Below, in pieces: positions 1 to 5,220 of a stretch of DNA of 5,220 nucleotides. Origin of the DNA: Leptospira_B sp964571605 (GTDB lineage: Bacteria; Spirochaetota; Leptospiria; Leptospirales; Leptospiraceae). The position numbers were made by a program, and so were the translations under genes. The notes under the pieces were generated by a model, which was not told where the DNA came from, made no database searches, and saw only the letters and a program-made list of their open reading frames with translations. The stretch is from NCBI GenBank assembly GCA_964571605.1, contig CAZNCS010000265.1, positions 1-5,220 on the forward strand, read 5' to 3'. Numbering within the stretch: the stretch's first letter is position 1; every line of letters starts with the position of its first letter.

Positions 1-524
1 TGAATGAGTGCTTTTCTTTCTTCCTTTTCGCTGCGAACAATCTTACGAATTTGGATGAAAATCATCACTACGATGAACGCAAGTAAAGATACTGCGAGAA
101 GATTCCCTACTTTTTGTTTATAATTATAAATATGCCCGCCGAAATTAAACTCGGGTTTATTCGTAATGATTTGATAATAGGAATAGAAAATCGTAATAAG
201 AGATATTCCCAAAAGAGTTCCGAGTACTATTTTGGCTTCTTTCGGATGATCGTTACGAGGATAAAGATAAGCAAAAATACAAAGAAAAATCGTGCCGAAA
301 GCGGCGGCAGGCCCTGTTAAAAATCGATGATAGGCGGCTTGTGGAAACGGAAATATCGCCGAGATAAAAAAACCGAAATTGATCAGAAAGACTAAAAGAA
401 AAAGATTCGAAAAGGCGGATGTATAGTTGGCCTTCTTTTTTAGACTAGCTAAAAAAGCGAAAATGATAAACGTAAAAATACAACAAATAAGCGAAGATAT
501 CGCCCATGAGTTAAAATATACCAT
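1..524 (-). CDS. Partial N-terminal region of a multi-pass membrane protein, probable sensor
   Basis: An open frame of 174 codons runs off the left edge with no stop. ATG at 524-522 is chosen because an in-frame TAG lies five codons upstream and no other ATG is available; the ribosome site before it is poor. The start MVYFNSWAIS is followed by about five hydrophobic helices, near residues 7-28, 37-59, 70-88, 97-118 and 139-159. Basic clusters (KKK at 29-31; R90 to K98; R160 to K171) fit N-out topology with the C-terminal side in the cytoplasm. The visible part ends in a charged, possibly coiled stretch (RSEKEERKAL), as expected where a membrane sensor module meets a cytoplasmic output domain. 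The loop motif AAYHRFLTGP may help identify the family. I do not recognise the family with certainty. Cyclase, histidine kinase, GGDEF or SpoIIE-type phosphatase outputs are all possible, and the output domain lies outside the window. Confidence 0.8.
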   Translation of the reverse strand, partial: MVYFNSWAISSLICCIFTFIIFAFLASLKKKANYTSAFSNLFLLVFLINFGFFISAIFPFPQAAYHRFLTGPAAAFGTIFLCIFAYLYPRNDHPKEAKIVLGTLLGISLITIFYSYYQIITNKPEFNFGGHIYNYKQKVGNLLAVSLLAFIVVMIFIQIRKIVRSEKEERKALI

Positions 525-541
525 GGAGCAACGTTTCTAAT

Positions 542-564
542 CTCTTGTGTTTAGAATTCAAGAG
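542..564. repeat. Short inverted repeat CTCTTG / CAAGAG
   Basis: Six-base arms (542-547 and 559-564) flank an 11-base loop containing GAATTC. The repeat lies between the stop of MCP-B and the start of the next gene, overlapping the inferred transcript start of that gene. On the minus strand no U-run follows it, so it is not a standard terminator for MCP-B. It could be a weak leader hairpin, an operator, or chance. Confidence 0.3.
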
Positions 565-565
565 T

Positions 566-594
566 TTTATACGTTACTGCCTACGGATTTTTAA
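566..594 (-). promoter_or_regulatory. Candidate sigma70-like promoter for the left-edge membrane gene
   Basis: On the minus strand, TTAAAA (594-589) is followed by a 17-bp spacer and TATAAA (571-566). These match the consensus at about 4/6 and 5/6. The inferred transcript start is near 559, giving a leader of about 35 nt before the ATG at 524. It is the only reasonable hexamer pair in the 84-bp gap after MCP-B. AT-rich DNA yields such matches by chance, so this is a weak call; read-through from MCP-B is the alternative. Confidence 0.3.
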
Positions 595-608
595 AAATGA
601 ACAAATGA

Positions 609-2177
609 TCATCCTTGAGAAGCCAAAGTTTTGGCTTCTTCTTCCAAAACTTTGATCGTCTCGGAAAGCATCTCACTTTTGCTTAATAAAGAATCCATAG
701 ACTGTTGCAACATGGAAACCGAAGTCATAATCGATCCCGCTCCGATAGACTGCTCTTTCGACGCAGTTTCAATATCGGAAGAAAGATTTCTAAGAGAAGA
801 TAAACTCGTTAAAAATCTCTCATTCACCGACTTTTGTTCGCTTAAAAGATCATTCAGCTGGCGGAAACTATTTATAAAATTTGAGAACAAAGTATCTTGG
901 TCTTTTACCTTTCCACTCGCTACCTGAGCCGATTTTTGTCCGTCTTGTACATATTTCGTACTTTCATTAATAATTTTAGATATTCGATCCGCATTTTCCG
1001 AACTACTTTCCGCAAGTTTAGAAACCTCAGTGGCGACCACCGCAAATCCTCTACCTGCTGCTCCTGCGCGAGCGGCTTCTATGGAAGCGTTTAGAGAGAG
1101 TAAATTCGTTCGATCCGCAACATCGGACATGATTTGGTTCACTTCACCCACAGATCGGAAGGAATTTCCCAACGATTCAAGAGAAGTTCTTAAACCTTCT
1201 ACGAATTCGCTGAGAGCCTTGCCTGCGTCCAGAACCACATCCATATTTCGATTCAAGTCATGAGAATGCCCTGAGATTCTATCAATCAAAGTATTCAGAT
1301 TTTTGCTCTCACTCAAAAGACCTTCAATTTTTGTAAATTGGTCTTTAACAGTACCGGCTGATTGTTCCGTTTGTGCGAGGAACTCCTCCATTGTAGAGCT
1401 GATCTCCTCGAAAGAAGCGGCGTGATTGCCTACGACTTCCGAAAAGTCATCGGAAAAGGAACGTAATTTTTTGGAATTTTCGCGGAGAGATAAAGCAGAT
1501 TCTGTCATTTTGGATCTGCCGTATTCTAAATCTTCTCTCGACTTTTCGACTGCTAGAGCTTTTTCTTCTTCGGCGATTCGTAACCGATTGAATATTTTTA
1601 GAACAGCGACCACAATAAACGCCACCGTTTGTAAAAAGAGCATTTTTGTAACTTGTTCCGATACCGATGCATAACCCGGACTGATAGAGAGCTGGCTATC
1701 TTCAGAAAACAACACACCTGTATTTACCGCGTTGAGAACAACGATTGTCTGGCTTACGATAGTTGCGACGCCGACAGAATAAACGAAACGGGGGGACAAT
1801 AATAATCCGGCATAGATAATATAAATTACGTTTATTGTATATAATACGACTTGTTTAATTATATTGGAGGAAAGTTTGGGATCTTCCGAGGTAGCTCCGA
1901 CCATAACTAAACACAAAACAAAAACGTCTAGCATGATGAAAAATTTAGCGAGGAAAGGGGAAACGCCGGTTCCGAACCTATTTTTGAAAAAAGAATAGGT
2001 CACGTACAGAACCATAGCCGATGTTCCGGCTATATAGAGAGAATTTTGTAATAAAGTACTTCTCTGATAGCCCATCGCAATGGATGCGAAATAGAGTAAA
2101 GTCAAACCCAACCGAATTCGGTTGATTGTGATCGGCCCTTGGGCAAGAATCTTTTCAGTTTCTGTCTGATTCGCCAT
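609..2177 (-). CDS. Methyl-accepting chemotaxis protein, six-TM, HAMP-less (MCP-B)
   Basis: This 522-residue membrane chemoreceptor should couple a signal sensed in or near the membrane to the CheA/CheW complex. A short cytoplasmic N-terminus (GPITINRIR, residues 14-22) is followed by about six hydrophobic helices, near 22-38, 44-64, 76-95, 106-127, 132-150 and 176-197. There is no large periplasmic domain and no recognisable HAMP. Residues 200-522 form a long coiled-coil signalling hairpin. Its tip at about 352-390 carries ADRTNLLSLNASIEAARAG then GRGFAVVATEVSKLA, the hallmark MCP motif. Possible methylation sites fit the usual pattern at E257/E258 and E475/Q476. The C-terminus (LASQG) lacks an NWETF-like CheR-binding tail. 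I chose ATG 2177-2175 over an in-frame TTG at 2219 because it has an AGGAG upstream and gives exactly the length and N-terminus of the neighbouring paralogue. It follows MCP-A in the same direction after 170 bp and may be co-transcribed. The ligand is unknown. Confidence 0.95.
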   Translation of the reverse strand: MANQTETEKILAQGPITINRIRLGLTLLYFASIAMGYQRSTLLQNSLYIAGTSAMVLYVTYSFFKNRFGTGVSPFLAKFFIMLDVFVLCLVMVGATSEDPKLSSNIIKQVVLYTINVIYIIYAGLLLSPRFVYSVGVATIVSQTIVVLNAVNTGVLFSEDSQLSISPGYASVSEQVTKMLFLQTVAFIVVAVLKIFNRLRIAEEEKALAVEKSREDLEYGRSKMTESALSLRENSKKLRSFSDDFSEVVGNHAASFEEISSTMEEFLAQTEQSAGTVKDQFTKIEGLLSESKNLNTLIDRISGHSHDLNRNMDVVLDAGKALSEFVEGLRTSLESLGNSFRSVGEVNQIMSDVADRTNLLSLNASIEAARAGAAGRGFAVVATEVSKLAESSSENADRISKIINESTKYVQDGQKSAQVASGKVKDQDTLFSNFINSFRQLNDLLSEQKSVNERFLTSLSSLRNLSSDIETASKEQSIGAGSIMTSVSMLQQSMDSLLSKSEMLSETIKVLEEEAKTLASQG

Positions 2178-2189
2178 TTTAGAAAAATT

Positions 2190-2194
2190 CTCCT
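2190..2194 (-). promoter_or_regulatory. Ribosome binding site AGGAG deciding the MCP-B start
   Basis: AGGAG on the minus strand ends 12 nt before the ATG at 2177-2175. The spacing is somewhat long but the core is strong. It lies inside the frame of the alternative TTG start (2219), which would add 14 residues absent from the paralogue. This favours the ATG. Confidence 0.6.
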
Positions 2195-2314
2195 GCGAAA
2201 TGAGCTGGTATGTATTCAAGGCGGGAAAGGCACAATAAATCTAATCTTTTTCCTTTTCGAACCGTGGAAAATTCATAGCAAAAGAAAGGTGACGCGGTAT
2301 TTGTTAAGCTGCTG

Positions 2315-2338
2315 CATAAGGCCTTTTGTCGCCTTATG
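2315..2338. repeat. Perfect 8-bp inverted repeat (hairpin) after MCP-A
   Basis: CATAAGGC (2315-2322) and GCCTTATG (2331-2338) are exact inverse complements around an 8-base loop. In MCP-A mRNA the hairpin begins 9 nt after the stop codon. The U-rich run (seven U) lies between the stop and the hairpin rather than after it, so it is not a classical intrinsic terminator in the direction of the genes. It may protect the 3' end, pause polymerase before MCP-B, or bind a dimeric regulator. I found no convincing hexamer pair for MCP-B in the rest of this 170-bp gap; the best is a lone extended -10-like TGCTATGAA near 2272-2280. Confidence 0.55.
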
Positions 2339-2347
2339 AAAAAAAGA

Positions 2348-3916
2348 TTACTGTTCGTTGGCCAAAAGTTCCGCTTCTTCTTCCAAAACCCGGATCGTAT
2401 CCGATAAAAGTTCACTCTTTTTGAGAAGTGCGTCCATCGACCCCTGCAAATCGCCAATCGCTTTCATAATCATGGCAGCTCCGGTGCTTTGTTCATTCGA
2501 ACTTGTCTCAATACCTGCAGAAAGCTTTCGTAACTCGGATAAGCTGGAAAGAAAATGATCGTTAATATTGACTTGGTTTTCCAATAACCCGTTTAGCTCG
2601 TTAAATCTGACTAAGAAAGTTCTAAACTGATTTTCCTGGTCTTTAACTTTTTCGGTGGTTGTCGAAGCGGATTTACGCCCAGTCGCAACGTAATCGTTCG
2701 ATTCTCCTATAATTTTGGAAATTCTGGCGGCATTCTGACCGCTGCTATCGGCAAGTTTTGAAACTTCGGTTGCAACCACTGCAAAACCTCTTCCCGCGAC
2801 CCCAGCTCGTGCGGCCTCAATAGAAGCATTCAAAGAAAGTAAATTAGTTCGATCGGCGACTTCCGCCATAATTTGAGTCACTTCGCCCACGGATTTAAAG
2901 GAATCACCAAGAGAGTCCAAAGAGAGGGAAAGATTGGAAACAAAATCCGTTACTTCCTTGCTCGCTGCCTGAACCGTTTTAATCCTTTCGTTTAACTCGG
3001 AAGAATAACCGGAAATCTTATCTATAAGCGATCGTAAATCTTTACTTTCCGAGAGAAGTTCTTCGATTCTTCCGAATTGGTCTTTTACACTTTCTGTCGC
3101 ACTTTCGATTTGCGATAAAAATTGATTCATAGTAGTTCCGATCTCATCGAAAGAAGCCGCGTGATTACTCACAACGTCGAAAAATTCGTCGGAAAAATTT
3201 CGCAAAGATCTGGATTTTTCACGCATAGACACTGCAGCGGAATCCATTCTATCTTTACTTCTTTTCAATTCTTTACCCGATTCTAAAATTGTAAGAAGTT
3301 TCTCTTCTTCCGCCTCTCTCAAAAGACCAAAAATATTAATCACACTTCTAGTAACAAACGCAACCACTACGAGAAAAATTAATTTCAGAATTTGCTCTGA
3401 AATGGAGGCAAAACCGGGAGATAAAACTTCCAAAGGTTCCTCACTAAAAACAACTCCGTGAAAATAACAATTTAGAACGACAACCCCTTGCAGTACTGCG
3501 CAGGTAATCCCGGTTGTAAGCACGAATTTAGGCGACAAAAGTAATCCGGAATACACTATGAATATTATATTTATCGCATATAATACTATCTGCCGTATGA
3601 TGCCTGAGGACATATCTTTATCCGTCGAAGATGCAAGAAACATAACGGCGGCTAAGGTGATTGCGTCTCCTAGAACGGATATCATCCCGATTTGTTTGGA
3701 GATTTTTCCGTAACGTATGGAGTAATAAAGATTGATAGAGGAAAAAACCGCCATAGCGATCGTTCCTCCTAGATAACCCATATTTTGACTAAAAGTACTT
3801 TGCTCCCAGGATGCCCCTAAAGAAGCCAAAAAAAGAAAAACCAATCCGATCCGAATTCGATTGATTGTTAATGGTCCTAAGGCGGCGATTTTTTCCGTGG
3901 TTCGTTCATTAGTCAT
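2348..3916 (-). CDS. Methyl-accepting chemotaxis protein, six-TM, HAMP-less (MCP-A)
   Basis: A 522-residue chemoreceptor and tandem paralogue of MCP-B, alignable from end to end without gaps at about 53% identity by hand count. The N-terminus (GPLTINRIR, 14-22) leads into about six membrane helices, near 22-38, 44-65, 76-95, 106-127, 132-150 and 174-197. The membrane-loop motifs LLLSPKFV and SPGFASISEQ are nearly the same as in MCP-B. The cytoplasmic helical hairpin spans about 200-522, with the CheA/CheW-binding tip at 353-389 (ADRTNLLSLNASIEAARAG, GRGFAVVATEVSKLA). Candidate methylation pairs differ from MCP-B: D257/E258 in place of EE and N264/Q265 in place of EE, while E475/Q476 is kept. 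There is no CheR-tethering C-terminal pentapeptide (it ends LANEQ). The ATG at 3916 has a weak GGAA element (3924-3927) 7 nt upstream. A promoter-like pair and palindromes lie in the 191-bp gap before it, so it may be the first gene of a two-receptor unit. The ligand is unknown. Confidence 0.95.
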   Translation of the reverse strand: MTNERTTEKIAALGPLTINRIRIGLVFLFLASLGASWEQSTFSQNMGYLGGTIAMAVFSSINLYYSIRYGKISKQIGMISVLGDAITLAAVMFLASSTDKDMSSGIIRQIVLYAINIIFIVYSGLLLSPKFVLTTGITCAVLQGVVVLNCYFHGVVFSEEPLEVLSPGFASISEQILKLIFLVVVAFVTRSVINIFGLLREAEEEKLLTILESGKELKRSKDRMDSAAVSMREKSRSLRNFSDEFFDVVSNHAASFDEIGTTMNQFLSQIESATESVKDQFGRIEELLSESKDLRSLIDKISGYSSELNERIKTVQAASKEVTDFVSNLSLSLDSLGDSFKSVGEVTQIMAEVADRTNLLSLNASIEAARAGVAGRGFAVVATEVSKLADSSGQNAARISKIIGESNDYVATGRKSASTTTEKVKDQENQFRTFLVRFNELNGLLENQVNINDHFLSSLSELRKLSAGIETSSNEQSTGAAMIMKAIGDLQGSMDALLKKSELLSDTIRVLEEEAELLANEQ

Positions 3917-3944
3917 AAAGCGATTCCGAATAGTAAGAATGGTT

Positions 3945-3957
3945 ATCCGTTACGGAT
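3945..3957. repeat. Inverted repeat ATCCG-TTA-CGGAT in the MCP-A leader
   Basis: This 13-bp near-perfect dyad (ATCCGT and ACGGAT around a single central base) lies 28-41 bp upstream of the MCP-A start codon. As RNA it would give a 5-bp stem with a 3-base loop. As DNA it could be a small operator. It is just outside the ribosome-binding region. Confidence 0.4.
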
Positions 3958-3985
3958 GTCCTAAGTTGGATACGAAAGCCCTAAG

Positions 3986-3997
3986 AATCGATCGATT
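3986..3997. promoter_or_regulatory. 12-bp perfect palindrome AATCGATCGATT, possible operator
   Basis: The sequence is identical on both strands. It lies 2-13 bp downstream of a TATAAA hexamer on the minus strand, so it would cover the inferred transcript start of MCP-A (about 3992). A repressor site at this position would block initiation. A CTTAGG direct repeat (3980-3985 and 3960-3965, offset 20 bp, about two helical turns) follows immediately. The operator role is inference. Confidence 0.35.
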
Positions 3998-3998
3998 T

Positions 3999-4028
3999 TT
4001 TATAATCCGAGCAAAAACTCATTTTTAA
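3999..4028 (-). promoter_or_regulatory. Candidate sigma70-like promoter for MCP-A
   Basis: On the minus strand TTAAAA (4028-4023), an 18-bp spacer and TATAAA (4004-3999) form a plausible hexamer pair with the same hexamers as the candidate before the left-edge gene. The leader would be about 75 nt. A TTGACT lies further upstream (4042-4037) but has no good -10 at standard spacing. The call is weak because the region is AT-rich. Confidence 0.3.
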
Positions 4029-4108
4029 AATATTTGAGTCAACCTCGGTCTAAGGGCGACAGTCTTTACAGGTAAATTCTTTTCTAAACGAAAACTTAAT
4101 TCAAAAAC

Positions 4109-5220
4109 CTATACTTCCTGAATTACACTGCCGTCTCCGCCCTTTTTCTCCCAATTGTTTCTCAAAACATCCCTGATCCTGAGAACAGCTTCGTTTTCCG
4201 GATCCAATCTAAGAGAGGATTGAATCATGACCATTGCTCGTTCGTAATTTTTCAAAGCGATATATACTTGGGCCAGGTTCATTAAATTTTTAAAATGGTC
4301 GGGTTCACGTAGCCTTAATCTTTCTCCGAAATCGAGGGCTTTGCGTAATTGTCCCGCCTTACGAGCTGCGTAAGAAGCGACATATAGAATTTCCTTATCC
4401 ACCGGTTTAATATTCAGATAGTCTTCGGCGTAACGAGCCGCTTTCGTATAATTTTTCAGTTTTAAAAACAAACGTACGAAATTTTTCTTAACTTCGGGAA
4501 TTCGACTGTCCAAAGATTCCGCTTCTTCTAGATACGTTATGGCTTCTTCTATTTCCTTGTTTTGGGACGTATCTTTAGCTTTCCGAAGAAGTTCTTTGAT
4601 TTTTTGTTTTTGCTCTTCATGATATTTTTGTTCAGGGTCCGTTTCTTTAAATGCTAAACGGATCAGGGATAAGTCGTCGGTAAGAGGACCCCTCGAAAGA
4701 ATAAACTTGTAGATCTCTTGCAAGTCGCCCTTTCCTTCTTCTACGATGCGAAGGAATAATTTTTCGTCGTCATTGATAATCCGTCCACCCTCGGCATCGG
4801 TTCCAATGAGAATATCGTCGCGTCCGTCGGAACCGGCAATGATGACATCTCCCTGCTCCAGTTGGAAGGTTTTGATAAAAATACTCCCTTCCATACCGGT
4901 AGTACCGAGTTTCCGAAACATCAATTCGTCTTCGATAAAACTCGCTATTCCGTCTCGATAAAGAACGGTCCAAGGATGTTCCGCATTAATAAAATATAAA
5001 ACACCAACTTCATCATCCACGAGTCCCATTACCGAAGAAACTAGCATGGATCCGTCGAAACTTTCAAAAACCTTATGCAACTCTGTGAAAGCGTTTTTCA
5101 ACCATCTTTCAGGAGATTGATTTTTCATAGTCTCCGCTAAACGAGTCCTCTCAATGATGGACTCGAAAACCGCTCCCAGAACCAAGGCGCCCCCTGCTCC
5201 TTGCATCGATTTTCCCATTG
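4109..5220 (-). CDS. SpoIIE/PP2C-type serine/threonine phosphatase with C-terminal TPRs, 5' end missing
   Basis: The frame continues through the right edge. The first visible ATG (5218) is almost certainly internal: MGKSMQGAGGA fits the first SpoIIE/PP2C metal-binding motif (D-x-M-G-K-S), and the preceding partial codon ends in CA, allowing Ala in D-A-M-G. Counting from that Met, the catalytic part covers about 1-190. It carries GSDGRDD at 129-135, the second metal-site Asp, and TDDLSLIRL at 180-188, the closing DD-(S/T) motif. A charged helical linker (about 195-220) leads to about four TPR-like repeats at about 221-345, of which 309-342 is the clearest. Family members are Mn/Mg-dependent phosphatases, often acting on phosphorylated anti-sigma-factor antagonists; the TPRs would recruit a partner. 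Its sensor or N-terminal part is outside the window. It lies 191 bp upstream of MCP-A on the same strand. The substrate is unknown, and no antagonist or anti-sigma gene is visible. Confidence 0.88.
   Translation of the reverse strand, partial: MGKSMQGAGGALVLGAVFESIIERTRLAETMKNQSPERWLKNAFTELHKVFESFDGSMLVSSVMGLVDDEVGVLYFINAEHPWTVLYRDGIASFIEDELMFRKLGTTGMEGSIFIKTFQLEQGDVIIAGSDGRDDILIGTDAEGGRIINDDEKLFLRIVEEGKGDLQEIYKFILSRGPLTDDLSLIRLAFKETDPEQKYHEEQKQKIKELLRKAKDTSQNKEIEEAITYLEEAESLDSRIPEVKKNFVRLFLKLKNYTKAARYAEDYLNIKPVDKEILYVASYAARKAGQLRKALDFGERLRLREPDHFKNLMNLAQVYIALKNYERAMVMIQSSLRLDPENEAVLRIRDVLRNNWEKKGGDGSVIQEV

Noticed and set aside
114..320. Plus-strand 68-codon frame starting MFIIINMPAE
   Set aside because: It is antisense to the convincing membrane-protein frame at 1-524, has no good ribosome site, and its composition looks like a shadow of that gene.
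542..570. CTCTTG/CAAGAG hairpin followed by TTTTAT as a plus-strand terminator
   Set aside because: The stem is only six weak pairs with an 11-base loop, and no plus-strand gene ends here.
587..598. 12-bp palindrome ATTTTTAAAAAT near the MCP-B stop
   Set aside because: A pure A/T palindrome in an AT-rich gap is expected by chance; it also overlaps the weak -35 candidate, so it is not listed separately.
631..1674. Several Ser/Phe-rich plus-strand frames inside MCP-B
   Set aside because: These are reverse-strand shadows of a repetitive coiled-coil gene; the minus frame explains the region fully.
2139..2339. Plus-strand 66-codon frame in the MCP-B to MCP-A gap
   Set aside because: Antisense to the MCP-B start, with no domain, signal or ribosome site supporting it.
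2179..2457. Minus-strand 92-codon frame covering the MCP-A end and the gap before MCP-B
   Set aside because: It overlaps the MCP-A coding end in another frame, has a Cys/Phe/Arg-rich low-quality composition, and passes through the hairpin; no sign of selection as a protein.
4001..4006. Perfect TATAAT on the plus strand
   Set aside because: There is no -35 at suitable spacing and no plus-strand gene downstream; it is part of the minus-strand TATAAA region.
4770..4973. Overlapping frames on both strands within the phosphatase region
   Set aside because: Both are out of frame with the phosphatase, whose motifs SDG and DDLS are intact across this stretch; they are shadows.

Overview
The window looks like chromosomal DNA from a spirochaete, most probably a Leptospira species. 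The reasons are moderately AT-rich DNA, HAMP-less chemoreceptors with the signalling tip ADRTNLLSLNASIEAARAG, and a SpoIIE/PP2C-type phosphatase joined to C-terminal TPRs. This is an inference from gene style, since no RNA gene or other taxonomic marker is present.

All four protein genes lie on the minus strand, so transcription runs from the right edge to the left. In that order they are: (1) the C-terminal part of a SpoIIE-like serine/threonine phosphatase with TPR repeats (4109-5220, cut by the right edge); (2) a 522-residue methyl-accepting chemotaxis protein, called MCP-A here (2348-3916); (3) a second 522-residue methyl-accepting protein, MCP-B (609-2177); and (4) the N-terminal membrane portion of another integral membrane protein, probably a sensor (1-524, cut by the left edge). 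The gaps are 191, 170 and 84 bp and hold small palindromes, hairpins and weak promoter-like hexamers. No stretch over 300 bp lacks a gene. No RNA gene, mobile element, CRISPR array or integration site was seen.

The most notable feature is the tandem receptor pair. By hand alignment the two proteins match over all 522 residues without a gap, at about 53% identity. Conservation is highest at the CheA/CheW-binding hairpin tip and lowest between the second and third membrane helices. Even where the proteins are identical, nearly every codon differs, so the duplication is old. Both receptors replace the usual periplasmic ligand-binding domain and HAMP linker with a six-helix membrane module. They may therefore sense something in or near the membrane and pass it to the CheA/CheW array.

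Together the genes form a signal-transduction neighbourhood: two membrane receptors, a phosphatase of the type that controls partner switching, and another likely membrane sensor. Nothing in the window proves that they act in one pathway. I did not find a clearly unprecedented system. The best leads are the divergent duplicated 6-TM receptor module and the palindromic control region before MCP-A.
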